Assembly (NCBI GenBank): GCA_037954665.1
Contig: JBBMOL010000388.1
Location: 124,001-188,000 of the forward strand
Reading direction: 5' to 3'
Length of the DNA: 64,000 nucleotides
Source: Laguncularia racemosa
Taxonomy: Eukaryota > Streptophyta > Magnoliopsida > Myrtales > Combretaceae
Below are positions 63,774 through 64,000 of this stretch, in pieces. Under the pieces are notes generated by a model. The model searched no databases. It was not told the origin of the DNA and was given only the letters and a program-made list of their open reading frames with translations. The stretch's first letter is position 1. The number at the start of each line of letters is the position of its first letter. The position numbers and the translations under genes were made by a program.

Positions 63774-64000
63774 AGAGGCATGACTTGAAAGTTACTGCAG
63801 GTTAAAATAATCTTGTCGCAGCAACTCCATCTGGCTGTCCATAGAATGTCATCGACGCTGAAACTTTTAAGCACTTCTACCCAACTGTAGCCGGTAAGTT
63901 CATCGGGTAGCTTTATCTTCTCTATGCATGAGTCTACGAGGTCCACTTGTTGAGCCAAGGTTTTTCGGACCATGTTCAGCCCGAAACACTTGAGGTGGCT
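63774..64000 (-). pseudogene. Ogre-1 ORF1, continuation right of Ogre-2
   Basis: Resumes with the second AGAGG copy (63774-63778). It reads VRKTLAQQVDLVDSCIEKIK, LPDELTGYSWVEVLKSFS and WTARWSCCDKIILTC, aligning with Ogre-2 ORF1 at about 60205-60400. It has no stop in this stretch and runs out of the window. Confidence 0.87.

Noticed and set aside
39844..64000. Tandem Ogre array sharing LTRs (three LTRs in a row), as produced by unequal recombination
   Set aside because: The perfect AGAGG duplication at 49438-49442 and 63774-63778, and ORF1 of Ogre-1 continuing across the insertion, show nesting instead.
33167..64000. Endogenous pararetrovirus or envelope-bearing retrovirus
   Set aside because: No movement protein, coat-protein or envelope-like frame was seen. 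Domain orders are plain Copia and Tat/Ogre-type Ty3.

Overview
This is a plant nuclear window, most likely from a eudicot. The evidence is a pair of intron-rich genes with plant-type splice sites, both on the minus strand, followed by about 45 kb dominated by plant LTR retrotransposons. I cannot name the species. Everything was read by eye, so exon junctions and element edges are inferences from splice consensus, reading frame and repeat boundaries.

Gene part (1-20 kb). Positions 944-9758 hold a complete 12-exon gene for the mRNA-decapping scaffold VARICOSE/EDC4 (predicted 1348 aa). Positions 17068-19652 hold a complete 6-exon gene for a RAB2-type small GTPase of the RABB1 group (211 aa). Between them is AT-rich intergenic DNA with a 1.2 kb hAT-like element (13886-15070). 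That element carries fragments of two unrelated host genes, a FAS1 domain and a GRF-type zinc finger, on opposite strands.

Transposon part (21.7-64 kb). A 2.0 kb non-autonomous hAT-like element (21696-23706) and an old, decayed Copia element with both LTRs (25299-30096) come first. From about 33 kb to the end there is a nest of four LTR elements, all on the minus strand. A second Copia element (coding pieces at 33167-34679 and 39376-39838) was split by a 4.7 kb Ty3-type element that has gag and protease but no polymerase (34685-39370, target duplication TTTTG). It was split again by a large Tat/Ogre-like Ty3 element, here called Ogre-1 (from 39844 to beyond 64000). Ogre-1 was itself split inside its ORF1 by a full-length 14.3 kb relative, Ogre-2 (49443-63773, target duplication AGAGG).

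Both Ogre-like elements have 2.0-2.1 kb LTRs, an extra ORF1 before gag, two RNase H regions and a primer binding site resembling the end of tRNA-Arg. They also share a conserved, probably spliced intron of about 112 nt between protease and reverse transcriptase, and dimeric tandem repeats downstream of integrase. All the retroelement coding regions are broken by stops or frameshifts. I see no gene cluster or defence system that is clearly new. The most interesting items are the conserved retroelement intron, a tRNA-like A-box/B-box module in the Ogre U3 region, a premature stop shared by both Ogre integrases, and the gene-capturing hAT-like element.
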